Below, piece by piece: positions 56,212-64,000 of a DNA stretch of 64,000 bases. The stretch comes from Melioribacteraceae bacterium (lineage in GTDB: Bacteria; Bacteroidota; Ignavibacteria; Ignavibacteriales; Melioribacteraceae): NCBI GenBank assembly GCA_021740785.1, contig JAIOZI010000004.1, forward strand, positions 41,309 to 105,308, read 5' to 3'. Numbering within the stretch: position 1 is the first letter of the stretch; each line of letters starts with the position of its first letter. Under the pieces are notes generated by a model. It saw only the letters and a program-made list of their open reading frames with translations. It ran no database searches and was not told where the DNA came from. Made by a program: the position numbers and the translations under genes.

Positions 56212-56271
56212 ATCGGAAATGGACTATATTTCCCAATTAAATGGAAACATCCCACAATTTACATTTCCGAT
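56212..56271. promoter_or_regulatory. Inverted repeat upstream of the methylmalonyl-CoA operon
   Basis: ATCGGAAATG (56212-56221) and CATTTCCGAT (56262-56271) are exact inverse copies 40 bp apart; the left arm also pairs with ATTTCC at 56228-56233. They lie in the 305-bp gap between tRNA-Asn and the epimerase gene and may form an operator or looped site. Confidence 0.4.
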
Positions 56272-56339
56272 TTCAGATATATTTCGGGCATGTTAATTGT
56301 TGGCAATGAAGATTATAATAATAAGTCCCCGGAGTTAAA

Positions 56340-56750
56340 ATGAATTTAACACACATTGAACATATCGGAATCGCAGTAAAAAATCTTGATGAAGCGATTA
56401 AATATTATGAAAATGTCTTGGGATTAAAATGTTATGCTGTTGAAGAGGTTCATGAACAAAAAGTAAAAACAGCTTTCTTCAAGGTTGGGCAGACCAAAAT
56501 TGAGTTATTGGAATCAACTGATCCAGAGGGACCGATCGGAAAATATATTGAAAAGAAAGGGCAGGGAATTCATCACATCGCATTTCACGTTGATGATTTA
56601 CCGAATGCATTAAAAGAAGCTGAGGAAAAAGGGATTCAACTAATTAATAACGAACCGAAGAAAGGCGCTGAAAATTTGGATATCGCATTTCTTCATCCCA
56701 AATCAACATTTGGAGTATTGACCGAATTTTGTGAAAATCCTAAAAATTAA
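56340..56750 (+). CDS. mce: Methylmalonyl-CoA epimerase
   Basis: A 136-residue glyoxalase-fold (VOC) enzyme that interconverts (R)- and (S)-methylmalonyl-CoA. THIEHIGIAVKNLDEAIKYY, the ELLESTDPEGPI block and GQGIHHIAFHVDD carry the metal ligands; the ending FLHPKSTFGVLTEFCE is characteristic. First gene of a plus-strand operon with the decarboxylase subunits; it links succinate/propionate metabolism to the Na+ pump. Confidence 0.93.
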   Translation: MNLTHIEHIGIAVKNLDEAIKYYENVLGLKCYAVEEVHEQKVKTAFFKVGQTKIELLESTDPEGPIGKYIEKKGQGIHHIAFHVDDLPNALKEAEEKGIQLINNEPKKGAENLDIAFLHPKSTFGVLTEFCENPKN

Positions 56751-56785
56751 GATGAAAAAAATAGAAAATTTGCAACGGAGTAATT

Positions 56786-58345
56786 ATGCCGATTGAAGAT
56801 AAGATTAAAGAATTGATGGAAATGCGTCAGAAAGCGCGTTTGGGCGGCGGCGAAAAAAGAATTGAATCGCAGCATCAAAAGGGGAAATACACTGCAAGAG
56901 AAAGAATCGAAATGCTTCTTGATGAGGGAAGTTTCGAAGAATTTGATATGTTCGTATCGCACCGCACGGTGGATTTTGGTCTGGATAAAAAACATTACCT
57001 CTCCGATGGTGTGGTAACAGGTTACGGCACTATTGACGGGAGATTGGTTTATGTATTTTCTCAGGATTTTACGGTTTTCGGCGGTTCCCTTTCGGAAATG
57101 TATGCTCAGAAAATTTGTAAAGTTATGGATAAGGCGATGAAAATCGGTGCGCCGTTAATCGGAATTAATGACAGCGGCGGAGCAAGAATTCAGGAAGGCG
57201 TTAAAAGTCTTGGCGGATACGCAGATATTTTTCAACGTAATATAATGGCGAGCGGTGTTGTTCCTCAAATTTCAGCAATATTCGGTCCATGCGCAGGCGG
57301 AGCAGTCTATTCCCCTGCTCTTACAGACTTTACAATAATGACTAAAGGAACCAGTTACATGTTTGTAACCGGACCGAAAGTTGTAAAAACTGTTACTGGT
57401 GAAACTGTTACGGAAGAGGAACTTGGAGGCGCTTCAATTCATTCATCGAAATCCGGCGTTTCGCATTTTGCCGTTGATGACGAACAGGAAGGCATTTTAT
57501 TAATCAGGAAGCTATTAAGTTACATGCCGCAGAATAACCTGGAAGATCCACCAATATCTGTCTGTGATGATCCGATAGACAGGCTTGATGATATGTTGAA
57601 TGAAATCATTCCCGAAAATCCCAACAAACCTTACGATGTAAAAGATGTAATCTTTTCAATTGTTGATTACAATGAGTTTGTGGAAGTCCAAAGAAATTAT
57701 GCCCCAAATATCATTATCGGGTTTGCAAAGTTTAACGGAATTCCGGTCGGAATTGTAGCCAATCAACCTAGCTATTTAGCCGGTGTTTTAGATATTAATG
57801 CATCGAGGAAAGCAGCAAGGTTCGTCCGGTTCTGTGATTCATTCAATATACCTGTTGTTACTCTCGTTGATGTCCCCGGATTTCTGCCCGGAACAGCACA
57901 GGAATACGGCGGAATAATTCTTCACGGCGCCAAACTTCTATTTGCCTACGGAGAAGCGACTGTACCAAAAATCACAATAATTTTAAGAAAAGCATACGGC
58001 GGCGCTTATGATGTAATGAGTTCAAAACATTTGCGCGGTGATATTAATTATGCTTGGCCAGGCGCTGAGATTGCAGTGATGGGTCCACGCGGCGCTATTG
58101 AAGTTCTCCATGCAAAGGAATTGAAAGAAATTGAAGATGATGCGGAAAAGGCAAAATTTATTAATCAAAAAGAAAATGAATATAAGCAGAAATTTGCAAA
58201 TCCTTATGTAGCGGCTAAATATGGTTATATCGATGATGTGATTGAACCCCGGAACTCAAGATTTAGGATTATCCGTGCACTGCAGATGCTTGCAACAAAA
58301 AAGGATCAAAATCCACCAAAGAAACACTCAAACATTCCATTGTAA
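56786..58345 (+). CDS. mmdA: Methylmalonyl-CoA decarboxylase alpha subunit (acyl-CoA carboxyltransferase)
   Basis: A 519-residue carboxyltransferase. The crotonase-fold halves show [52 protein letters not shown] and, in the second half, [17 protein letters not shown] and [15 protein letters not shown]. The family also includes propionyl-CoA carboxylase beta; the neighbouring OadG-, biotin- and OadB-like genes make the decarboxylase pump reading more likely. It moves CO2 from methylmalonyl-CoA to biotin in the complex. Confidence 0.9.
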   Translation: MPIEDKIKELMEMRQKARLGGGEKRIESQHQKGKYTARERIEMLLDEGSFEEFDMFVSHRTVDFGLDKKHYLSDGVVTGYGTIDGRLVYVFSQDFTVFGGSLSEMYAQKICKVMDKAMKIGAPLIGINDSGGARIQEGVKSLGGYADIFQRNIMASGVVPQISAIFGPCAGGAVYSPALTDFTIMTKGTSYMFVTGPKVVKTVTGETVTEEELGGASIHSSKSGVSHFAVDDEQEGILLIRKLLSYMPQNNLEDPPISVCDDPIDRLDDMLNEIIPENPNKPYDVKDVIFSIVDYNEFVEVQRNYAPNIIIGFAKFNGIPVGIVANQPSYLAGVLDINASRKAARFVRFCDSFNIPVVTLVDVPGFLPGTAQEYGGIILHGAKLLFAYGEATVPKITIILRKAYGGAYDVMSSKHLRGDINYAWPGAEIAVMGPRGAIEVLHAKELKEIEDDAEKAKFINQKENEYKQKFANPYVAAKYGYIDDVIEPRNSRFRIIRALQMLATKKDQNPPKKHSNIPL

Positions 58346-58354
58346 GAGGAAAGC

Positions 58355-58801
58355 ATGTTCTATCAATCGGTAAACAGCGATACATTAAATACAGTAAAAG
58401 ACACAGTCGCAAATATTCAAGACAGTTCCGGTGAGGTTTTCAACGAAATCGGGTTTAACCTGGATAATATCTCAAGCAACGACGGGATATTAATTACAAT
58501 TGTCGGATACATAATTGTGTTTTGTGCACTGATGCTATTATATCTTTTTATCAGCAACCTCACAAAAATTTTGATCTATCAGCAGAGAAAGAGGCTTAAA
58601 GCTTCAGGCAAAGATGTTGAAGAAGGACAGGAATTAGCAATAACAGGTGAAATTAATGCGGCAATTGCTGCTGCCCTATTTATGCATTTTGCAGAAACAC
58701 ATGATTTTGAAAATACGGTACTGACAATAAAGAAAGTTCAAAGACCTTATTCACCATGGAGTTCGAAAATTTACGGATTAAGGCAGTTCCCAAGAAAATA
58801 A
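58355..58801 (+). CDS. OadG-family (MmdD-like) small membrane subunit
   Basis: A 148-residue protein with one membrane helix (~47-70, ILITIVGYIIVFCALMLLYLF) and a cytosolic tail ending PYSPWSSKIYGLRQF, matching the OadG gamma/MmdD subunit that docks the carboxyltransferase to the membrane pump. The ~40 N-terminal residues are polar. It sits 9 bp after mmdA and 15 bp before the biotin carrier gene. Confidence 0.8.
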   Translation: MFYQSVNSDTLNTVKDTVANIQDSSGEVFNEIGFNLDNISSNDGILITIVGYIIVFCALMLLYLFISNLTKILIYQQRKRLKASGKDVEEGQELAITGEINAAIAAALFMHFAETHDFENTVLTIKKVQRPYSPWSSKIYGLRQFPRK

Positions 58802-58816
58802 AAGAGTGAAATAGAA

Positions 58817-59254
58817 ATGAAGAAATTCAAATTTACAATCCGCGGAAACATTTATGATGTAGAACTTCTCAACATTGAAGACAATATTGCAGAAATTGAA
58901 GTTAACGGTTCCAAATACGAAGTTGAATTACATCAGGAAGTTAAAACAACCAAAACACCAAAGCTTACAAGATCGGTTGCGGTACCAACCGGGGAATCGG
59001 ATAAAGCGAAAACACACAAACCTTCAGCTAAACAGGGCGCCGGATTCATCAAAGCGCCGCTGCCGGGCACTATTCTTGAAGTGAAAATTAAAGTCGGTGA
59101 TAAAATTAATGTTGACGATACTCTTCTGATTATGGAAGCGATGAAAATGGAGAATAATATTAAGGCTGACCGAAGCGGAACGGTTAAGGAAATTAAAGTA
59201 AATAACGGCGACTCTGTTTTGGAAGGTGATTTACTTGTGGAAATCGGAGATTAA
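58817..59254 (+). CDS. mmdC: Biotin carboxyl carrier subunit (MmdC-like)
   Basis: A 145-residue protein. An N-terminal beta domain (FKFTIRGNIYDVELL) and a short Lys/Thr-rich linker lead to a biotinyl domain (~75-145) with EAMKMEN, biotinylated at Lys110. It shuttles the carboxyl group from MmdA to the membrane subunit. It starts 15 bp after the OadG-like gene and ends 3 bp before the beta subunit. Confidence 0.93.
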   Translation: MKKFKFTIRGNIYDVELLNIEDNIAEIEVNGSKYEVELHQEVKTTKTPKLTRSVAVPTGESDKAKTHKPSAKQGAGFIKAPLPGTILEVKIKVGDKINVDDTLLIMEAMKMENNIKADRSGTVKEIKVNNGDSVLEGDLLVEIGD

Positions 59255-59257
59255 TTA

Positions 59258-60403
59258 ATGGAAGGTGTATTTCAGTTTTTTAGGTTTACCGGGTTTGCTA
59301 ATGTGACTATCGGTCACATAATTATGATACTTGTCGGATTATTATTTATTTACTTGGCGATTAAAAAAGAATATGAACCCTTATTGTTGATTCCAATCGG
59401 ATTCGGAATCTTAATTGGCAACATTCCGTTTTTGGAAAACGTTGGGCTGCAAATCGGTATTTACGAAGAAGGGAGCGTACTGAATTATTTATATTTCGGT
59501 GTGCTTAAAGGTATCTACCCGCCGTTAATTTTTCTTGGAATCGGAGCAATGACGGACTTTTCAGCGCTTCTGTCCAATCCTAAGTTGATGCTGCTCGGCG
59601 CTGCCGCACAAGTCGGAATTTTTATTACTTTTATAGCCGCACTAACCCTCGGATTTACTCAAGATCAAGCTGCTGCGATCGGAATTATCGGCGGTGCAGA
59701 CGGTCCTACGGCAATATTTCTTTCTTCAAAATTAGCGCCTGAGTTAATCGGAGCAATTGCAATTGCAGCATATTCCTATATGGCATTGGTTCCTGTTATT
59801 CAACCCCCGATCATAAAACTTCTTACCACAAAAGAAGAACGGAAAATAAAAATGAAACCGCCTCGTTCGGTTTCTAAAACTGAAAAGATGATCTTCCCTA
59901 TCGTGGGATTATTATTAACCACATTTATTTCTCCCGGCGCGCTTCCTCTGCTCGGATTATTATTCTTCGGTAACATGCTTAAGGAATCCGGGGTTACAAA
60001 ACGATTAAGTGATACTGCCAGCAAAGCTTTGATTGATATTGTAACAATTTTACTCGGTTTAACAGTCGGCGCTTCTACACAGGCAACAACATTTCTAACT
60101 CCACAATCAATTTTGATTTTTTTCCTCGGCGCTGTTTCATTTATGATTGCCACCGCAGGCGGAGTGATATTTGCCAAAGTGATGAATTTATTTTTAAAGG
60201 GTGATGATAAATTGAACCCCATGATCGGCGCATCCGGTGTTTCAGCCGTACCGGACAGTGCGCGTGTTGTACAGCAATTGGGCTTGAAAGAAGATAAATC
60301 CAATTACCTGCTGATGCATGCAATGGCTCCGAATGTTGCGGGCGTAATTGGTTCTGCAGTTGCAGCTGGTATTTTAATGGGATTTTTGATGGATGTTTTT
60401 TAA
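59258..60403 (+). CDS. mmdB: Na+-translocating decarboxylase beta subunit (OadB/MmdB)
   Basis: A 381-residue, highly hydrophobic protein with about 9-11 membrane helices. Signatures are GIGAMTDFSALLSNPK, IGIIGGADGPTAIFLSSKLAP (an invariant Asp in GGADGPT) and GASGVSAVPDSARVV. It couples decarboxylation of carboxybiotin to Na+ export. Last gene of the operon; its stop is followed by hairpin-rich DNA. Confidence 0.95.
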   Translation: MEGVFQFFRFTGFANVTIGHIIMILVGLLFIYLAIKKEYEPLLLIPIGFGILIGNIPFLENVGLQIGIYEEGSVLNYLYFGVLKGIYPPLIFLGIGAMTDFSALLSNPKLMLLGAAAQVGIFITFIAALTLGFTQDQAAAIGIIGGADGPTAIFLSSKLAPELIGAIAIAAYSYMALVPVIQPPIIKLLTTKEERKIKMKPPRSVSKTEKMIFPIVGLLLTTFISPGALPLLGLLFFGNMLKESGVTKRLSDTASKALIDIVTILLGLTVGASTQATTFLTPQSILIFFLGAVSFMIATAGGVIFAKVMNLFLKGDDKLNPMIGASGVSAVPDSARVVQQLGLKEDKSNYLLMHAMAPNVAGVIGSAVAAGILMGFLMDVF

Positions 60404-60429
60404 CACCGTCTTTTAGAGGTTGTGTGAAA

Positions 60430-60605
60430 AATGTAAAGCCCGTCTGCTCGTCAGTCGTCAGACCTCGACGCACCCTGTCGGGAGTTCGATCGTCAGATTG
60501 CGACGAATTCTCATCAGAGTTCGACGAAGTCTGTCGACTGTCGAACGCAGTTTGTCGACCGCCGAGTTTACCCGACTTTGGCGGGGCAGGCGAAATTTAT
60601 TTCGC
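60430..60605. repeat. TCG/CGA-rich repeat tract with a terminal hairpin
   Basis: The tract is much richer in G and C than its surroundings. It holds many short direct and inverted units (CGTCAGAC, CGACG, GTTCGAC/GTCGAAC) and ends in GCGAAA-ttta-TTTCGC. Two overlapping reading frames are open only because of the repeats. It may end the decarboxylase transcript. Confidence 0.5.
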
Positions 60606-60652
60606 TCAAAAACCCATCTTAAATAAGCAATCCCATCGTCTGTAGGGGACGA

Positions 60653-60856
60653 ATATTTTCATCCCCACAATCGGTAACATTAAAAGTTTATGACATACTC
60701 GGCAATGAAGTAGCGACTCTGGTAAATGAAAAGAAAGAGGCTGGATATTTCGAAGTAAAAATCAATGCATCAGATTTATCAAGTGGCTTATATTTTTATA
60801 AAATTCATACATTACCGGGATTCGTATCAACGAAGAAATTAATGTTGCTGAAGTAG
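60653..60856 (+). pseudogene. Remnant of a T9SS C-terminal sorting domain
   Basis: The frame reads SPQSVTLKVYDILGNEVATL, then a middle with AGYFEVKINASDLSSGLYFY, ending TKKLMLLK-stop (TAG 60854-60856). That is the C-terminal ~65 residues of a type A T9SS sorting domain without start codon, signal or cargo. An upstream deletion or rearrangement has removed the body of the gene. Confidence 0.8.
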
Positions 60857-61017
60857 GAAGTTGAAAAACATGGCATCTATTTGAAAGGTGCCATGTTATA
60901 ATTACACTGCTTCTCCAACTTTTATTTCTTGTCTTTATTAAACCCAGATTTTTCATCGTAAAGCTTCTCCTCATTTGAATAACTAAATAATCCGCGAAAT
61001 GAGATCAATTATAGTTT

Positions 61018-61143
61018 GATGTGTTACATTTTGTTGTATACTCGGGTGTCAAGGTCCACACCTTGACACTAAGATTTTGTATTTCAGTCGGGAATTGGTT
61101 CCCGACATCCGGGATAGATAGATGTGTTACACTTTATTGTATA
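61018..61143. repeat. 23-bp direct repeats enclosing two perfect hairpins
   Basis: GATGTGTTACATTTTGTTGT (61018 on) recurs at 61121 with two mismatches. Between them are GTGTCAAGG/CCTTGACAC (61046-61069) and GTCGGGAA/TTCCCGAC (61087-61106). The unit resembles a small inserted palindromic element with duplicated flank. Confidence 0.6.
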
Positions 61144-61324
61144 AATTTATCCATAATATTTTTTAAACAGAATAAAATTTACTGAAAAAGAAGTGCGGGT
61201 TTTCATATCTTTATTAATGTCATTTGGAAAAGAATATATATATAGTCCCATCTAGCGAAAAAGGGTTTGCTGAAAGCCTTTTTTCTTAACTTATTAAACA
61301 AGCTTTGCCGCCCTAAAAATTATC

Positions 61325-61550
61325 ATTAAACCCAGATTTTCAATTGGAAAATCTGCCCTTCGGGCCGACAATTTGTAAGCTGAGAAATATAAGATACTTA
61401 GCCATATAGAAATTTTGGAATTCGTAATTTAAGTAGAATTTTTTTCTTGCAAATTGTCGGGGTTAACCTCGCAACATAAAATGTTTATTAAAACATTTTA
61501 TGAGCGACTAAAGGCAAAAAAATCATTTCCAATGATTTTTTTGGGGTTAA
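61325..61550 (-). repeat. ~226-bp multi-hairpin element, copy 2 (inverted)
   Basis: The reverse complement of this block matches 52904-53127 in all sub-hairpins, with divergence in the centre. It ends 29 bp before prfC. The 1.18 kb from 60404 to 61579 contains no intact gene, only this, the sorting-domain remnant and the repeats listed. Confidence 0.85.
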
Positions 61551-61579
61551 AAAGAAAATTAAATTGAAGGTTTATAGAA

Positions 61580-63190
61580 ATGTCTATTAACTCAGAAATA
61601 AATAAACGAAAAACATTTGGAATTATCAGTCACCCGGATGCAGGTAAAACCACCCTTACGGAAAAATTACTTTTATACAGCGGTGCAATTCAAATTGCCG
61701 GTGCGGTAAAATCGAATAAAATAAAAAAAACAGCCGCCTCGGATTTTCTGGAGATCGAGAAGCAAAGGGGTATTTCGGTGGCTACTTCTGTTCTTACATT
61801 CGAATATAAAAATCATAAAGTAAATCTGCTTGATACTCCCGGACATAAAGACTTTGCCGAAGACACCTACCGCACGTTAACTGCGGTCGATAGTGTAATT
61901 TTGGTTGTGGATTGTGTTAAAGGTGTTGAAGAACAGACCGAAAAACTTATGCAGGTCTGCCGGATGCGCAACACACCGGTAATTATTTTCGTGAATAAAC
62001 TAGATAGAGAAGGCAAAGACCCAATTGAAATTTTGGATGAACTTGAATCCAAACTTTCTATTAAGGTTAGACCTCTTACCTATCCCCTCGGAATCGGATC
62101 AAGATTTAAAGGAGTTTACAATATTTACAAAAATTCCTTCGCTTTCTTTGAATCCAATAAAACTAAAATTGAAGATGAGATTCAGACATTCAACGGTCTC
62201 GATGATCCCGAGCTGCAGAGGATTTTCAAAGATGAGACTGAAAAGTTAAAAGGAGATATTGAATTAATAGACGGGATATATGATGATTTTAATATTCAAG
62301 AATACTTAAAAGGAAATCAGGCGCCGGTCTTTTTCGGCAGCGCTTTAAATAACTTCGGTGTGAAAGAGCTTTTGGATAGTTTTTTAGAAATATCCTCTGC
62401 CCCTATCGAGAGGGAAACTACAAGCGGAATTGTAAAACCAACAGATAAAAGTTTCAGCGGTTTCGTGTTTAAAATACATTCCAACTTGGATCCGAAACAT
62501 AGAGACAGGATTGCATTCCTGCGTGTCTGCTCAGGCAAATTTGAGCGAAATAAATTTTACTACCAGGTAAGATTGAACAGGGAATTAAAATTTGTAAACC
62601 CGGTAACCTTCATGGCTCAAAGTAAATCATCAATTGATGAAGCTTATCCTGGAGATGTCGTCGGGCTTTATGATTCCGGTCAATTTAAAATCGGTGATAC
62701 AATTACAGAAGGCGATTCTTTCATGTTCAAAGGTATACCCAGGTTTTCACCCGAAGTATTTAGAATTGTCAGGAATCTGGATCCGTTCAAATCAAAACAG
62801 CTTGAAAAAGGAATTCAATATTTGACTGATGAAGGTCTGGCTCAACTATTTACCCAGGAACTAGGGAATAGAAAGGTTATCGGTGTTGTCGGCGAGCTTC
62901 AATTCGAGGTAATGAAGTACAGACTGTTAAATGAATACGGCGCCAAAGTAGATTTTTTACATATGAATTCATTCAAAGCATTCTGGGTTGTTTATAATAG
63001 TGATGCTGAAATTGAAGATTTGTTGAGACTCCGTTCAGACTCGTTATATTACGATAAAAATGATCAACTGGTGTTTATTGCAAACTCACAATATGCATAT
63101 AACACTGCGGTTGAAAAAAATCCAAAAGCTGTGTTTCTATCTGCAATAGAACATAACGACAAAACATTTTCAATCGATAACGTTGCATAA
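61580..63190 (+). CDS. prfC: Peptide chain release factor 3
   Basis: A 536-residue translational GTPase that recycles RF1/RF2 from the ribosome. GTP-binding boxes are SHPDAGKTT (17-25), a switch I with [17 protein letters not shown] and FVNKLDRE. The C-terminal domains ([14 protein letters not shown]) match RF3. Length is normal for the family. No gene neighbour suggests a special context. Confidence 0.95.
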   Translation: MSINSEINKRKTFGIISHPDAGKTTLTEKLLLYSGAIQIAGAVKSNKIKKTAASDFLEIEKQRGISVATSVLTFEYKNHKVNLLDTPGHKDFAEDTYRTLTAVDSVILVVDCVKGVEEQTEKLMQVCRMRNTPVIIFVNKLDREGKDPIEILDELESKLSIKVRPLTYPLGIGSRFKGVYNIYKNSFAFFESNKTKIEDEIQTFNGLDDPELQRIFKDETEKLKGDIELIDGIYDDFNIQEYLKGNQAPVFFGSALNNFGVKELLDSFLEISSAPIERETTSGIVKPTDKSFSGFVFKIHSNLDPKHRDRIAFLRVCSGKFERNKFYYQVRLNRELKFVNPVTFMAQSKSSIDEAYPGDVVGLYDSGQFKIGDTITEGDSFMFKGIPRFSPEVFRIVRNLDPFKSKQLEKGIQYLTDEGLAQLFTQELGNRKVIGVVGELQFEVMKYRLLNEYGAKVDFLHMNSFKAFWVVYNSDAEIEDLLRLRSDSLYYDKNDQLVFIANSQYAYNTAVEKNPKAVFLSAIEHNDKTFSIDNVA

Positions 63191-63487
63191 AATTGATTGA
63201 GTACGGTAACAAACGGGGAGTCTGTGAAGCGATTTTAAATATTTAACTCCCCTCACCTTTTCTTAATAAAATCAATTAAATCGGAGAATAGATAGCAACG
63301 GGAATACTTATTATCTGCGTAAAACTTTTGTTCATTTTTTAGTCTGCTTCCGGCTTTGTTAACTTGCAGTTCTTTGATTGATGTTATCGCTTTACATAAG
63401 ACGCCTCTTTTTTATTACCTCAGTAGTAACAAAAACTAAAAAGTTATATATTACTCATCGAACATTCAATTTTAGTGTGTAAGGAAA

Positions 63488-63550
63488 ATGAATAAAGAAG
63501 ACATAACAAAAAATCAAATTGTTGATATTCTCAAAAACGATAACATCTAA
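63488..63550 (+). pseudogene. Short 20-codon frame, possible gene remnant
   Basis: MNKEDITKNQIVDILKNDNI then stop. The start is not preceded by a clear ribosome site, and similar N-termini occur in larger proteins, so it may be a truncated remnant. The 470 bp from 63191 to 63660 show no other gene. Confidence 0.2.
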
Positions 63551-63660
63551 GGAGCGAAGAAAAATCCGAGTTGAATAAAACAATTTTTCTTCAACGAGCC
63601 TAAAAAGTAGAATGGCAGAGATATAATTAACCGAAGAGTTTTTAAAGAATAAAATCGGCT

Positions 63661-64000
63661 ATGTCAAAAAATAAAAAAGAAATAACAGTAAGGGACGAAA
63701 TTACGGAATTTTTACTCTATACCTCGCCTTCCGGCGATATTAAAGTAGAAGTATACCTTCATAACGAAAACATTTGGCTTACACAGGAAAAAATTGCTGA
63801 GCTTTTCGAAGTACAAAGACCGGCGATAACAAAGCATTTAAAAAATATTTTTTCCGAAGGCGAATTGGAAGAAAATTCAGTTAGTTCCATTTTGGAACAT
63901 ACTGCCGCCGATGGTAAAAATTATAAAACCAAATTTTATAATCTAGACGCTATAATTGCAGTCGGCTACAGGGTTAACAGTAAAAAAGCAACTCAATTTA
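63661..64000 (+). CDS. rhuM: RhuM-family (virulence RhuM) protein, 5' part
   Basis: The first 113 codons of a gene cut by the right window edge. YTSPSGDIKVEVYLHNENIWLTQEKIAELFEVQRPAITKHLKNIF is the RhuM signature, with an N-terminal helix-turn-helix, followed by FYNLDAIIAVGYRVNS. RhuM proteins are widespread on mobile and defence-rich islands and often pair with Fic/Doc-type genes; the role is not defined. Start ATG 63661. Confidence 0.85.
   Translation, partial: MSKNKKEITVRDEITEFLLYTSPSGDIKVEVYLHNENIWLTQEKIAELFEVQRPAITKHLKNIFSEGELEENSVSSILEHTAADGKNYKTKFYNLDAIIAVGYRVNSKKATQF

Noticed and set aside
60420..60645. Two overlapping plus-strand reading frames of 68 and 73 codons
   Set aside because: They are open only because of TCG/CGA repeats, overlap each other in different frames and have Arg/Ser-rich low-complexity products.

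Overview
The window comes from an AT-rich chromosome, most likely of an Ignavibacteria-type (Bacteroidota/Chlorobi group) bacterium. The main clue is that five secreted proteins or remnants carry the C-terminal type IX secretion (T9SS) sorting domain with a YPNPFNP-like start and a final K[KM]-[IL]-[MLV]-L-[LK]-[KR] tail. Other clues are a wealth of outer-membrane beta-barrels, a Na+-pumping methylmalonyl-CoA decarboxylase operon and a DPP IV-like peptidase. No rRNA, CRISPR array, transposase or integrase gene is visible.

Layout. 1-2.35 kb: end of metH and an exported CocE/X-Pro hydrolase. 2.35-3.2 kb: a spacer with 21-bp and 8-bp tandem repeats. 3.2-4.8 kb: a TcmP + three-Cys (DUF5131) pair. 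4.8-17 kb: a plus-strand run of small exported proteins and three toxin-antitoxin pairs (PIN/RHH-like, MazEF, HEPN/MNT). Most of these genes are followed by copies of a degenerate 70-144 bp repeat. Its best copies begin RYYYAAC, end close to GTTRRRY and are self-complementary at their ends, as integron attC sites are, so I read this block as a cassette array without an integrase. 17.2-19.7 kb: M29 aminopeptidase and arginine deiminase. 19.7-27.6 kb (minus): small proteins, a DPP IV-family peptidase, a cupin, a large beta-propeller T9SS cargo protein and a lipoprotein. 27.8-32.9 kb (plus): Rrf2 regulator, porin, TauE/SafE exporter and another T9SS cargo protein.

33.1-44.8 kb (minus) is a composite defence island. 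A type I restriction-modification system (half-size hsdS, hsdM, full hsdS, fic, hsdR, YgjP-like peptidase) has a two-gene CBASS module inserted between hsdM and hsdS: a CD-NTase with an AGS-C sensor domain and a Cap5-type HNH-SAVED nuclease. The tight junctions suggest a single transcript for the first six genes. A 416-bp gap full of inverted repeats separates fic from hsdR.

44.9-55.5 kb: GH29 fucosidase, lactonase, a Spy/CpxP-like protein with an OmpR-type two-component system, a TonB-type receptor, and a BlaI/M56 pair. 55.6-64 kb: cold-shock protein, tRNA-Asn, a methylmalonyl-CoA epimerase/decarboxylase operon, a repeat-rich 1.2-kb gap with a T9SS-domain remnant, prfC and the start of a RhuM-family gene. 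Two inverted copies of a ~225-bp multi-hairpin element bracket the 53.1-61.3 kb segment.
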